Below the pieces are notes generated by a model. That model worked only from the letters and a program-made list of their open reading frames with translations. It did no database searches and was not told the DNA's origin. 64,000 bases of DNA from Selaginella tamariscina (taxonomy: Eukaryota > Streptophyta > Lycopodiopsida > Selaginellales > Selaginellaceae), in NCBI GenBank assembly GCA_003024785.1, contig PUQB01000801.1:31592-95591 (forward strand), in the 5' to 3' direction. Both the position numbers and the translations under genes were made by a program. Below, piece after piece: positions 11,976-24,479 of this stretch. The stretch's first letter is position 1. Every line of letters starts with the position of its first letter.

Positions 11976-12856
11976 TTAATGTTGACTCCTTTATTTAATT
12001 ATGTCTCAGCAAATGTACAAACGTGGAGCATGTATCTTGATCAAACTTTTTCAATATTACATAAAAAGATGTTATTTTATACTCAAAAGATAACAATGAC
12101 ACTATAATGTTTGACATTCTTCTTTTCCTAATTATTATGGTGTGGATTTTAAAATTTTCATTTTATATCTAAAATGACATTCCAAAGGTTCAACTTGTAA
12201 ATCCATTTCAAAATGGTTTTATCATATTCTATTTTGCAAAGATGTTCAAATCTTGAAGTGTTCACAGACAGTAATGTCAGGATTCTATGGAATATACTTA
12301 TGTATTCTAAGGTATATTATCTATAATATTTATGTATATTTATGTATATTCTAAGGTATATACTATGTAGAATACACTTATATATATTCTAGAGTACCAT
12401 ATATAGGTACTGACTGGGATGCCACATCTAATGTTAGAATTAGGATAAAGGGCACCAAATATAATATATGCTTAAGTTTGATATGAGTTTGATCTCATAT
12501 AATATATACAATATAATGAATTTATTATACAGAAATTCTTGCAGAGAGAGATCATTCCAATTAAACTTCTAATTGACAAATTAAAGTAAATTTACATGGT
12601 AATACGGTTAATTTGGTTTTTAACAGTTGTTTATAATATTAATTTTAATAAGTTATTAAAGCCAGATAGAATCAGCCATTGAAGAAGAATGATCGACTTA
12701 TGATACAGTCGTATTTTAATTTTAATTATTTATAAATTTACGATATAATGACCTTATCACAAATTTAGTATATAATAGTATAATAGAAAATATCATCTAT
12801 TGTTTATCACGGACAACAGTGCCACACGCACGCTCACGCACGCACACACGCGTGAG

Positions 12857-12864
12857 TATATAAA
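12857..12864 (+). promoter_or_regulatory. TATA box of the PLATZ gene
   Basis: TATATAAA lies 81 bases upstream of the ATG at 12945, just after a CACGCACACACGCGTGAG stretch. The spacing fits a core promoter with a leader of about 50 bases. Confidence 0.6.
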
Positions 12865-12944
12865 GGAAGGGTTTTTATCTTTTTCTTATTAAGAGGAATT
12901 TTCTTATAAAATTAAGTTGGTACAGGGTATTGGGAAGTTTGCAA

Positions 12945-13476
12945 ATGGAGAGTCCTAAGTGCAGTTGGCTAGTCAAGTTTATAGATGTTTGTGGAGAGAA
13001 CGGAGGTTATTATCAAAATTGCACATGTCTCCGGGCAGCACTCATGACAGTTTTCTGCCGTACTTATGAAGATCTGCACAAGGTGGTAGGTCACCATGAA
13101 CATTCGTTGATCCATATCAAGATGATAATGCAGCATGCATCGGTCCCAAAGGACGAAATAGATACTCTTATTGACACCAAAGATGTGCACAAAAATAGCA
13201 AGTCGTTTTTATTTATAAACAGGCCGTCTAACAAGAGGAAAATGACGAAGACCACTGGTAAGACGTGTGTGGGTGTGGTAGCCATGTGAGCGGTGTAGCA
13301 AGGACGGGAGTGCGTACAATTTTTGTTGTCTTGCTTGCAAGATGAATTACATGCTTGCTCATCCTACTGAAGCAGTCACATTCTTTTTAAAGGCATCATC
13401 TAGAAAAAGAAAGAGCCGCGAAGCGGGTTCCATGCTTTTAGCAAAAGCAGCCAACACTATGGATAATTGTGCATAG
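12945..13476 (+). CDS. PLATZ-family zinc-binding transcription factor (one frameshift)
   Basis: The first frame runs from ATG 12945 (MESPKCSWLVKF) to about 13285. The second, one base out of register, runs 13285-13476. Together they give the PLATZ layout: an N-terminal W-L segment, Cys/His positions (CTCLR, VFCRTYEDLH, HHEHSLIHIKM), a region KNSKSFLFINRPSNKRK, then CERCSKDGSAYNFCCLACKM and a basic tail SSRKRKSREAGSM. In known PLATZ proteins the N-S-x-x-V-F-L-x-x-R-P and C-x-x-C...FCSLxCK motifs are hallmarks. The family binds A/T-rich DNA and represses transcription in plants. The shift near 13280-13290 sits in a TG-rich stretch and could be a read error. The gene is intronless here and converges on the SAS-4-like gene. 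Confidence 0.82.
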
Positions 13477-13828
13477 TTGTATAAACATTATTTTGTTTAA
13501 TAAATTATTAATATCATGACCTTCTATGTAATTAAATACAGTGATAATATGCCGTAGTAAAAAAATGCTACGGATTAATAATTAAATTAGTAATTAAACA
13601 TTTCCATAACATTTTTCGACTACGATTTAATCACTGGTTAAATACACTCCTTTTCAGGTATACATGTTAAATAAGATTAAACCTGGACCATTGTTAATAG
13701 GATACAAGAGTTAAATATTAACGCTTTCACTACGAGATCATTAATTATATATTGGGTATATTAACTACATGTATAATTTATAACACCTGTATTGACATTG
13801 AATATGTGTATGTATAACAAATATATGT
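13477..13828. other. Intergenic gap between convergent genes
   Basis: A 350-bp AT-rich spacer between the PLATZ stop and the SAS-4-like stop. No gene or clear element is seen. Both 3' untranslated regions must lie here. Confidence 0.6.
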
Positions 13829-16800
13829 CTAATAGTTAACAAAGCTTGAACTTCCATCTGGGTATGTCACTCTTTTCCGTCCATCTGGCCAATGCTCCTC
13901 AATCTGTAACCACATAAGTCATAACTATAATATATCAATTTAGGACATAGTTAATATTTATATACTCATCTGGTTGTGTGGGAAATAAAAGATCTCAACT
14001 CCGTCCGGCTTCGTGGTTTGCCAAGTATCGATCTCTGAATAGTAATATTCAGTTGTACCATCTGCAAGGGTGTTCTTAATATCTCCGTTTGGGAAATATA
14101 TACACGCAAGCCCGTCTTGATACTCCTGTTTCACATTCAGGTTCAAATATGTACACACACACACACATTAAAATCTATCTTACTTCTTCTCTTGTACCAT
14201 CCGTGAACACCATTGATCTTCTCTGAGATCTACGGATGATAGCTTGGTCAACTTGCTGACTGTTTTTGTTCAATGAAAGAAACTCCTTTCCTACAAGTTA
14301 GAACCCGATAGATTATTCATGTATTGATATATATACACATAATGTGCGTGTGTCAGATTGCATACATACACACATAATACATATATACGTACTGCATTCG
14401 TTGTCTTTGTTTAATGCTTCATCTGATTGTGAAGTGACAAATCGTTGCTCATCGAAGGGCTGAGAAGATACACGGCTACTTAGACTCGACTTCTTTATAC
14501 ACTTGTCTTTGCCTTCTGAAGGCGTGGCTGATGATTCCTTACTTACGCAATCTTTTTTCTGCTTCTTTGGGGACTGATGGAATAGTGCACCTATCACCTC
14601 ACACACCATGAGTCTCTCTCACACGCACAGTGCAGAGTTTTTTTCAAATTTATAACTCATTAGATTAACATATTAATTTATTATAATCTCTAATTACTAA
14701 TAACTTTTATGTATCTTTAAACATATGGTATAATACTCTATTTCTATGCATATATGTGTTTCTCTTGTGTGCCATAACCATTCTACACTCTTTTTTTACC
14801 CATGCTGTAAGATAAGGAACTAAACACTGACCTGTGATTCTGCAACCAATAGCAGCAGTTTCAGCTGATGAGCAGTCCACAGACTTGATCAATTTATGAG
14901 CATGCTTCTGCTGTTTGCTTCTTCAGGGGATGACCTCAACTTGACTGGCTTCTCAGCTTCTTGTGCACTCCACTCCGTCAAAAGCTTTTCATATCGCTTA
15001 ATCTGTACACAATTTACAATGTGTATGTATGTATATATGTGTATATACACACATGAGTATATAAGATCACGGTTGTACCGTGTGTGTATGTGTCTGTGTG
15101 AACTATGAGTATTGCAGGTTTAGATGGGTATCCGGCAGACAACTGAATATGCATACCTCCTCATGCTTTTCATTCAATCTTCCTGATAGCTCTTTAAGAA
15201 GTTCCGAAGCCTGATATTCTGCAGAAATAAACGTATGTTATATATAATATATAGAACACACACACACACACCGTTAAACGTAACCGGGCTTCTTTCTTCA
15301 AATGCTCTTCATGCACATCTATAAGCTTTGCTTTAAGGTCTGCAATTTCCATACGCTCTGCTTTGTTTGGCAACGGGTTTGGAATATACTGGAGTCTCTT
15401 CTCCAGTATACGCTTCTCCCTTTTCAATTCCTGTAGCTGCAATACAAACAAGTTTATATACCCATCAGATGTCTGTATCAATATATAACACACACATACG
15501 TATATATAAAACTTACAAGTTCTTCTCTTTCTGAATGGAAAGCTTGCATGGCAGATATGTTTTTTTTCTCCAAAGAAGCTTTTTCTTCTGCATACCGTAT
15601 AACTTCATCCTCCTTTATCTGAATCAAATGTATAAAATAATATATGCTGATATATAGGAAATTTAATATGCTCATACATACGTGTGTGTACATACCTTCA
15701 AGAGCTTGTTTAATCGTTGACTCTCTCTTTTAACTTTGAAATTCTCAGATTCCAGCAGTTCAATCCTCTTCTCCAGCTCAAGGGCACCACTCATCTTCTG
15801 CTCAGAATCTTGTTTGGGTATTTCTGGCTTCTTACGTGGGATATTTTTCTAGATAAAATTAAGTTAAAACTTAAATTAATAAAATTTAACTGATTAATAT
15901 AGTTGATGTTTAATTTAAGTGATAATTAGCATACTCAGCTAATTAAATTAAGTTCAGCTAATTAATTTATGGCTAGAATTTAAAGTTGAAGCTTTTCACG
16001 TATACTCACTGACCTCTTGTTTGAAGAATGTTCGTACTAGATCTGATACAGGGTCCTTGTTGGATTCCTTACTTGGTGTAGCATGCTGAGAGTATAGAGT
16101 TTTCTCCTATAAAAACACTTCAAGGTTACAATAAACTTGGTTTTAATGGATCTCTCTCTCACACACACACATGAATGGATTATATTTCATTAAGAAGTAG
16201 ATAAAAAGTAAACATACAAGAATACACGCACATGCGCATCACATCCATAAGATGCTAATCCCATGTTAATGAACAGTTTACATAATAAGAATGCAACTAA
16301 CCTCCTTACATACTTCGGAGACATGTTGCCTTATATGCCAATGATCCTGCAAAGAAAAGGACAGACAGAGTTTCTCAAATACAAGTACTGGGAAGGAAGA
16401 TGAAGGCACGCACACACACCACACGCACACTTGTATGTAGGTATATCTAAATTAATGAAGTATAATATCACTACTTACCTCATTTTGATCACTTTCGGAG
16501 CAAGTATTTACAGCCAAGGAATCCTAGGATCAAGGAAAAGCTTTTAGACGTTAAACATACAACCGTGTGTGTGTATGTGCGCATGCGTGCGTGCATGTGT
16601 GTGTGTGTGAGAGAGAGAGAGTTGCAAAGGTTTGAGTGAAACTCAACAGTTTGCCAGCATGTACCAAGTAAGTGTTGGTTTCTTGATTTTCATCACTGTG
16701 GGGGAGCTGCTTCTCAGACAATCCTACAAACATTTGTAAAGCATAATAAGAAAATGAACATTATGTCGCATAAAAACACATAAACAAACACCAAACACGT

Positions 16801-17649
16801 ACCTTGGTTTGGCCATGGTCAGGGACAGTCAACGTATTTAAAATGTCTCTCTACAAAGTAAAATTCAGTGTAAAAACTAATTAATAAGGCCATACCTTCG
16901 CCCGATCTTCTTCAGAGCAAGTCCAATAATGCTATAAATTAAAGAAAGCAGTTATTAAGCACATACAAAACACACACACACACACACGTTGTGTGTGTTT
17001 GTCAGAAACACAATCTGTATATGCACACACAGACACACGGACACACAATAGTTATACTCTTCCTACACACACAACCTTACTTTCTTACAAATGGCCAAGT
17101 AGTAAATCCCAAGTGTGTGTGTGTCTCTATATATATATATATATAAAACATGTTTTTAACTTCAAACAAACAAACACAAAAAACGTCTGTCTCTCTGTAT
17201 CTATGTACATACACACAAGAAGATTCAGCTACTTACATTGTTATGTCCCATCAACTCCTCGTCAGGACAAACATTTTCCGAAAAGGAGCCCGATGAAGAC
17301 AAATGATCTTCATCGCAAACAGAACTCTTGGGGTATTCTTCGTAATCAAGCTCGTCTTCATCCTCGGAAGCAGAGACTTGTGACTAACACCACCATTAGT
17401 ACCATAATCCTCATCAAAACCCAGGATTACACTATTTCTTTTAGCTGTGGGGTGGATTTTACACTCAGAAGCACATTCCTCATCCCGTGTACGCACATTC
17501 TTGGAGAGACTGAACCATTTCAAGCTCCTGCCTACCTCATCGAACATCTCAAATGGATTATCCATAGACAATCCTCCTGAATGAAGCGGCGAGCTGCATA
17601 TTGCTGGTGCCCATGCTGCTTCCCCCTCAGATCGATCGTCCCCTTGCAT
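13829..17649 (-). CDS. SAS4: SAS-4/CPAP/CENPJ-like centriole protein, about 16 exons
   Basis: The C-terminal exons (14125-13970 and 13903-13829) encode the G-box/TCP domain: IYFPNGDIKNTLADGTTEYY, then DTWQTTKPDGVEIFYFP, then HWPDGRKRVTYPDG. This PNG/PDG strand repeat is diagnostic of SAS-4/CPAP, which binds STIL/Ana2 and builds centriolar microtubules. Upstream exons (about 15848-15158) form a coiled coil. Exon 1 begins at ATG 17649 and is acidic. Other exons by GT/AG and phase: 16931-16896, 16850-16803, about 16730-16665, 16523-16478, 16346-16302, 16106-16014, 15848-15697, 15620-15520, 15435-15272, 15219-15158, 15004-14833, 14590-14393 and 14290-14184. Exon 1 needs one frame correction near 17380. 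The last intron starts AT rather than GT. Land plants keep SAS-4 only where sperm are flagellated, so expression is expected in male gametangia. Confidence 0.85.
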
Positions 17650-18715
17650 TTCTGGAGAACCCTAGAACAACATCGCATGAACCCTAGAAAAGTCTTGTAT
17701 ATGCATAAATTTAGGAGGAACACAAAGAAAAGAAAGAACGGCTGTGCAATTTTGGCGCGTCCGCTCTGCATTGTATACGCCGTTGGGATACACTGATATC
17801 GGACGGACAATCTGCCGTCCGCTGGCACCGTAGATGCGCTTCAAATTTGACGGCTAAGATGAATTACCCCATCCACCCAAATATAAAAGCAAACACTGAA
17901 AACGTAGTACAGGACATGAATCTGTGCTTTTGAACATAATATACACTCACACACACATACAGAAAGAAGAAAAGACAGGATATAGTTGAGCCCTAAACCC
18001 TGAACCCTTGTCACTCTATTAATTCATTATCAATTCTTCTTCGTTATTACCTTCTGAGTGAGGCGAAGAAAGTCTAAGCCTTATACAATCCATAAAATAT
18101 TCTAGAATCTTAATAGAATATTCTTTAATGAACAGATTGTGGCAAGAACTTACTATATATTATTTTTTGACTTGTAAATCTACTTGAAGAAGGTACCTTA
18201 CTTGTCTTATATGTTGAAAATATGCTGGAACTATATGTACACTAGTGTCTGTACAAGTTTAGTAGGGTCTCGTACACCCACGCCTGCATGGATACATTTA
18301 TGTACATGAACACGAACTCGTGAACGCCTGCATCCATACGTGTATCTACATGCATGTGTATTAGGATGTTAACACACTCAGCCACACACATCATGCCATG
18401 TATGTACATACCAAGCGTATCCATGTGTATAAGCACCGTCTGCATAGACGTGTGCAGCATGTGTCTAGTATGTAAGGGCATGTGTCAGGGTTTCTTTGTA
18501 TCTCAAAATCATATCTATTTTGTTAAGTATTTTAATTTTAAATTTAATGTAGAAATGGTAATCGTAACAATGTCCTACGTTGCCTTGCATTTTATATTTT
18601 TTATTTAAATAGTAATTAAATATATACATAGCGTATATATTCGATCATGTTAATTGCATTATGTGAGTTTGAATTATGTAGCTCTAATAGTATGATGTTT
18701 TCCATATTCATACAC
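17650..18715. other. Upstream region of the SAS-4-like gene, no gene seen
   Basis: The first 200 bases are less AT-rich and should hold the minus-strand promoter. I see no clear TATA box. At 17959-17982 is a block shared with the flank of the cysteine-rich peptide gene. 18240-18480 is rich in ACATGCATCC/TACATGCATG-type words with no coding signal. Confidence 0.5.
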
Positions 18716-18719
18716 ATCT

Positions 18720-19690
18720 ATGGGTTGCTGAACTTATTTTCGTAAAAACTGTTTTTCTGAGAGTTAAAATCATTATTTTATAAGGCTTAAAAATTAAAAC
18801 TTAATATATTTTTTGAAAGAATCTATATTCTACAACTTAAATGTTCCTCGGTGGTTTACAAATAAAATACCACTCGGTTTAAAAGAGATTAGAGAGAGAA
18901 AATAATAACATTTGAAATATAAACAGATTAAGGCAAAAAATAAACAAATTGAGAAAAAAGAGCAAAAGTGATAAACTCATTTCGATATTAATAATATTAT
19001 TGTAAATTTCATTTTTAAAATATAATTTATAAATTTTAATATTTAAACTTTACTATTTAAATCAGTAGTAGAATTTATATTTCAAGATGAAAATTCACTG
19101 CTGATTTTAAAATAAAAAATCAGAATATTAATTTTATAATTTAATTTAAAATCAGTAATGTGATTTTAATATAATTTAAATCAATAAAAAGACACATTAA
19201 GGTAGAAATTTAAAATTGTATTTCTAATTAGTTTTCAAGAATTTAAAGTAAACTTTCATAAGTCTTAGAATTATATATTTGCATATTCTTAAATAATCTT
19301 TATTCCATAATTTATATAAAACGTGTTAAATTATAAATAAATACCATATCATTATAGAGAGATTAAATAGTAATAAGAGATTAGAGCAAAATGAAATACA
19401 TTACTAGAAGAAATTAATAATGAATTTATTATACATCACGTCGAATGCAAAATAAGTTGTTGTGTTTAATGTTTATACAGGCGACCGTTGACATGCAACA
19501 CCTCACACCATTAATAATACGATTGTTAATTTTAATTTGAAAAAAAATAAAATTATAAGTTTTAATACTTTTTAATTTTAACATATAAAAATCTCGTTGT
19601 TGATTTACATATTTAGTTTTCAAATTAGCAATGTGATTTAAATATAATGTAATATGTCTAATATAATGTATTAATATAAATATTTAAATT
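18720..19690. repeat. Two more copies of the long AT-rich repeat unit
   Basis: Stretches at about 18720-19190 and 19190-19690 repeat the landmarks seen at 3640-4760: AAAGAATCT..ATTCTA, AATAAAATACCA, a run of AAACA/AAGGCAAAAATAAAC, ATTAATAATATTATTGTAA, and GAATTTATATTTCAAGATGA. Pairing of units at both loci suggests a tandem pair was duplicated as a block. Confidence 0.5.
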
Positions 19691-20073
19691 TTATTAAATA
19701 TTAGGTTTCATATATTCTAAAAAGAAAAACTCTTAATTTGAATGTATTTATGAAAAATAATTAAATTAAAATATAATAATATTGTATGTATGTAACATCT
19801 TGTTCCACTTGGTCATACGTATAAGATATCAACTAGGTTATTGTTTTATCACAACGAGAACACTTATTAAATTTAAATACAAGATGTGTTGATTGTTATT
19901 TTAACACCTTAATTATAAGGTTAAAAGGTTTCAAATTATTTTTTTAAGTATTAAAAAATATAATAAGGAAAACAAAAACACAACTAAAAAATTAATAAAC
20001 CACAAATTAAAAAGATAAAGGTAAAAAGGGAAATAAATTAAGGTTAACTAATGAATGAATAAAACTAAAGTGT

Positions 20074-20118
<45 letters not shown>

Positions 20119-22330
20119 TTGTGAATATTATATATTAATACATATCAAGATAAATTTTAATGCATATATATGAGTAACAAATATAATAAATTCAAGTGGA
20201 ATTTTAACAAGATATTTTAAAATATAACATGTGAGTTTAGGTGAAGATTTATATGGAGATGATTTGACATGGAAATTATATGAAAAGCCCTTCGATTTAA
20301 GGTTATTAAAATCGATTGATTTATATGTATGTGTTTAGATTTAATAATTTGCAAGTATAAGTATAAATAAATAATTACTAAGTAGTTACTTTTTTGTTAA
20401 AGATGAAAATCTTATTTTCTTGATATAAAGCAAAAAGAATTAAGGATTGTCTATTTTACAAATTTAATATATATTAAGAATCAATTATAACTTATTTTGT
20501 AAAGATTACACGATTTATAAATGTTGAAATTGTATAATGATGCACAGATACATATTCATTCTAATAAATAATGGTGATTAACATCACCCACTCACCTAAA
20601 TCTTAATCACTAAGTAAGGCAACACTTACATAATCTTTAAGATATGTATAAAGAATAGGATATGGTTATTTTATATAGACCACCATGTCATTAATGCTTC
20701 ATAATTTTGAATAAGTTAAAAAGATAAAGAACAATAAATGATTAAGGACCAATTGTGTTGCAAAACAAGAATTTGTAACCATATAAGAAATATGAAAGAT
20801 AAAAATGCATTATTCATAAGTTGTAAATAAGATTTTTAAAAAGTAATCAAGAATGTATGTTTTAATACACCACCAAGTAATAAATCAATTGTTACAACAC
20901 CAATCACATATGAGATTATTAATATAAAAAATGCATAGTATTTTTGTAAAAGTATAATCGAAGAATCAAGTTAAGGTCTATTGTTTCATCCATACAATGT
21001 TAAGATGTTTGAATTTTTAAACACATTTGTTTAATTTATCTTATTTTGAATATAATTGCATATGTCCATACTTATTTTTGGAATTAATAAAATTCTAAAG
21101 TTTTATTGTTTCTCATAAAAATAATATAGAAATATATATATATTATATATATATATATATAAAGTTTCTATTGCTTCTCATAAAAATAATAATCAACAAA
21201 ATAACCAATATATTCCTAAAGTACTGGAGTTGTTCAATATTTAAGGTAGTTAATGATTACCTTTATATATATGTTAAAAAAATAATATCAATTCTGTTCT
21301 TAAACTAAAAAATTGGTAAATATTAAGAGTAATGATCAACTACATTATTTATGTAATTCAATATAATGATCAACTTTATTTTTTATACATCAACTTAGTG
21401 ATTAACAATATTTTTGAATAAGATAACCTTAAATATTAAGTGATCAACATTATACACATTATCAATTTTATAATTAAATAATAAATTGAGTCTCTTATAT
21501 GGAAGGAAGTTAAAATTGTAAATTATCATAAAATAAATGTAATGTTACATTAATTAAAATAATGAATTTATTTTTTTTTTATTTTAACATTAGTAGAAAT
21601 AAAGATACTTGGTTACATTGCATGTTTTATTATTATTTATATCACTTGTGTTACACAATGCAAAAAGACTCCGTGTAATATGAAGACATTACGACCAACC
21701 AACGTAACATAACAATAATATTAATACATTATAACCAATCAACAATAACAGAGACTTAATTCTTCTATTTTATAAATGAAAAAACATAATGATGTTAACT
21801 ATGGTCGTATAAAGATGATTTAAATATTTTACATATGTAGATGTAACATTCCCATTATCAACCCACTTGAACCCAAAATAAATGTATATGTAACATCCTA
21901 CGACATAGAACATCCATCTAAATCTATTATAACATGTCCAATCACCCAACTTGAATTTATTATACTTCTTTAACAAAAATAGGGGACATATTGTTTCTCG
22001 TACATATACATGGCAATTCTGAATATGTATGTATATATGTTGCATCTTATCGAGTAATAATATGTAGTAAGATCGTTTATTATACTCCTTTTTAAGTGTA
22101 CATCCCTACTTTGAGTGCAGGTGTGTGTAGTATTCCTCGACTTAAAAGCTTTATTAAAGCTTTAAAATTAAAGTGAAATATCATTTCACAAATTTTAATC
22201 ATTACGATGGTGAACTGTCCAAAATATAAAAATATATAATTAATATCATATATAAAGTAAATAGAAATAATAAGAAGAAACTTTTGATGTTGAACATTAC
22301 TTATAGAATCTCATATTATAGCTAAGTTTT
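19691..22330. other. AT-rich intergenic DNA, no gene seen
   Basis: Over 2.6 kb of strongly AT-rich sequence. It includes a (TG)n(TA)n run at 20072-20118 and an AT run near 21135-21162. Open frames such as the minus-strand one at 21770-22045 are low complexity. No element ends or RNA genes were recognised. Confidence 0.55.
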
Positions 22331-22915
22331 ATTTATTTTTAATATTTAACGGTCACTTTTATATTTAAGTATGTGAATATGCATAAGAATTATGGTGTAT
22401 ATAATTATATATCAATGAAATGTATTTCATTTATGAACTCTGATATGTATATAGATATTATATTAAAAGTAATTAATCAAGTACGTAAAAAACAAACATG
22501 TAGTAAGCTGTGAAAAGGTGACTTTTAAGTCCTCGCCTCAAGCTTGTTGTAAAACATATACAAATTATTTATTGTTGTGAGGAGTTGTCAAACTGGCAAA
22601 CAGAAAAGAAAAACGCACACACACACGCACGCAAGATACAAATATACCAATTATAACAAAGACGTGCACACAAACCCAGCAAGTAACTATGAAATATACA
22701 TGATTTTATGTATGTGTGTGTGCGTGTGTATGCATTTCTTTTCTATCATTGTATGTACATATAATATATGTTTTTCATGGTGAGTATGTATACCCATAAT
22801 CAAACACACACATACACCCTTCCTTGAGCATTGTATTTCATAACCAAATCACGAATATATTTATTTCTCATATTCTTGAGACTTGTTATCTCAAGTTCAA
22901 GATCAAGCTTGGGAT
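22330..22915 (-). pseudogene. Duplicated 3' end of the coiled-coil gene
   Basis: This segment parallels about 37830-38430 in the same orientation. It keeps the terminal mini-exon (here FDNSSQQ then stop, against FDSSSRNK then stop), the last intron with its CA repeats and the shared words TATAACAAAGACGT and ACACAAACCCAGCAA, and most of the penultimate exon: KLDLELEI, then a deletion of about 11 codons, then NKYIRDLVMKYNAQ. Similarity ends abruptly near 22915. With no upstream exons this is a truncated segmental duplicate and presumably not expressed as a protein. Confidence 0.85.
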
Positions 22916-22916
22916 T

Positions 22917-23671
22917 TTACATTAAATTGCAGAGGTGCTGGATAGTTGTTTCGTTCGGCGGGGGGCTGAAGAACATAATAGCTTGTGCCAAAACACCAAG
23001 CAGCCGGAGGGGCACCCCGCGTCGTTTTGAGCTAAGAATATTCTTTATGATACAACTAAGATCATCAACTGAGATGTGTTGGATGTTATATTTCTTGACT
23101 GACGTGTATAAAAAATAAGGGGCTGGGATGGTAAATCCGACCATTGGAAGACCACTATGATTGGTATCAGTGTTTGCCTGGTAACCCGGATGTGTTGACG
23201 ATTGTGATACCATAAGCCTCATGAATGTGGCAGAAGGACAGCCCTGGATGCTCATCGTTTGAACATACCGGTCCAAAGCCAAGACAATTGCGGTGTGTGA
23301 GAATCATGGATGTTATATTTTTTGACTGACGTGAGAGAGTTCATAATCATATATAAGTACTTTTAGCTTAGCAACATCTTATCTAGGCTAACGGCCGCGC
23401 GTGTATCTTAACTAAGTAGTTTATGAAGTACATTCAATATTTGTATGTTTCGTCCTAAGTTGCTGTTACATACCAGAAAGAGGAATATGATCCAAAGGGG
23501 GATTGACCATTCTGGCTGAAATTTGTGTTGTGTTCCACACGAATCTGGTGAAAACTTGTAGTGCATCTGCTGTAGAACAACGTAGGACTCCCTGTTAATT
23601 GATTCCTCCACCAAATAAAATGGAGACGTCATGTAGTAGTGGGGTTCTTCACTTTCACCACCATCCAACAC
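22917..23671 (-). other. Two unidentified minus-strand open frames
   Basis: Frames of 87 codons (23671-23408, starting MLDGGESEEPHYYM) and 121 codons (23282-22917, containing KKYNIQHISVDDLSCIIKNI) lie head to tail, with better than random codon composition. The 14-base word CTTGACTGACGTGT or a close variant with its TTATATTT flank occurs at about 23095 and 23320. I recognise no domain. They could be exons of an unknown gene or remnants of an element that captured the neighbouring coiled-coil gene end. Confidence 0.35.
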
Positions 23672-24479
23672 ACTTGGAGATACTTAGGAGTCCATGCGAG
23701 TGAAAGTTGAATTAATCCTTTCGGAAACATGTATTATTGCTTCACTAAGCTTGTTATCCGTTCCTTTCCCTTCGACACAAAACAAAAAGCTGGCCCATGA
23801 GAAGATCGGTTAAACATGGGAAGTACACGTTCCCGTTGGTAGTCAACGCCATCTTAATGAATGCTGCCAGTTTTAAGGTGCAAGAAGTGGATCTACAGCT
23901 ATAAATTGGTGTTGAAGTGTTAAGATTTCCCATGCAACATTATAATAAGCTCCATGTTTACATTCATGAAACTCCCGCGTCTTCCTTAGTTTAGACCTAC
24001 TCACATCTCCACATCCACACTATGTATCTCGGCACACGTATTCCAGCCGCTTCCCCTTCAAAGGGCATTCTCCTGTGCAGGTTTGCTGAGCCATCTTCCT
24101 CAGTTTTATATCTGAAACAACTATATCTTAAGGAAGATTAGCAATTCATCGATCTGAAATTCTTCGACCATTTAATACCAGTGAATGTTCTGGACATTCT
24201 ACTCTGCATGTTCGCTGCAGTCGTGGAGGCCTTAACCATATAATATATCGTTTCTGGAACGCTTACGACCAAGTAATCCCCCGTGCCGGATCCCATCCAC
24301 AATCCAGCAATGGAGCGAGTGGTGTGTTATCATCCACAGCTACTCCATCTACAAGTACCTCAGCTAATTTCCACTTCCTTTCGACTGCTCCGATGGGGAA
24401 AGAATCGTTCAGGGTCATCCAGAACTGAGCCTTGTTGCCCGGAAAGAACCTTCCCCCCTGACTAGGGTTAGGGTATAGA
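23672..24479. other. Unassigned GC-richer DNA upstream of the kinase-like gene
   Basis: Composition is nearer to coding sequence than to the AT-rich surroundings. Short frames on both strands show no recognisable domain. It may contain the promoter and leader of the broken gene that begins at 24480. Confidence 0.35.

Larger units (their letters stand above)
6885..12425 (+). mobile_element. Decayed Ty3/gypsy retroelement region
   Basis: Remnants of a gypsy polyprotein can be read in order on the plus strand: a CCHC zinc knuckle near 9161, the start of reverse transcriptase at 10187-10399, the end of RNase H near 11060-11130, and integrase pieces from about 11430 to 11970. All are broken by stops and shifts. 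The outer ends carry similar sequence built on TATATTCTAGGGTATAT and ATACTTATGTATATTCTA (about 6890-6965 and 12285-12410), which may be remains of two LTRs. The 7400-9120 part belongs to a repeat family also found at 35300-36560, 46980-48960 and 51380-52180. A MITE is inserted at 7975-8358. The boundaries are inferred. Confidence 0.65.

Noticed and set aside
17581..17844. Overlapping open frames on both strands just upstream of SAS-4
   Set aside because: They overlap the SAS-4 first exon and its promoter and show no recognisable domain.
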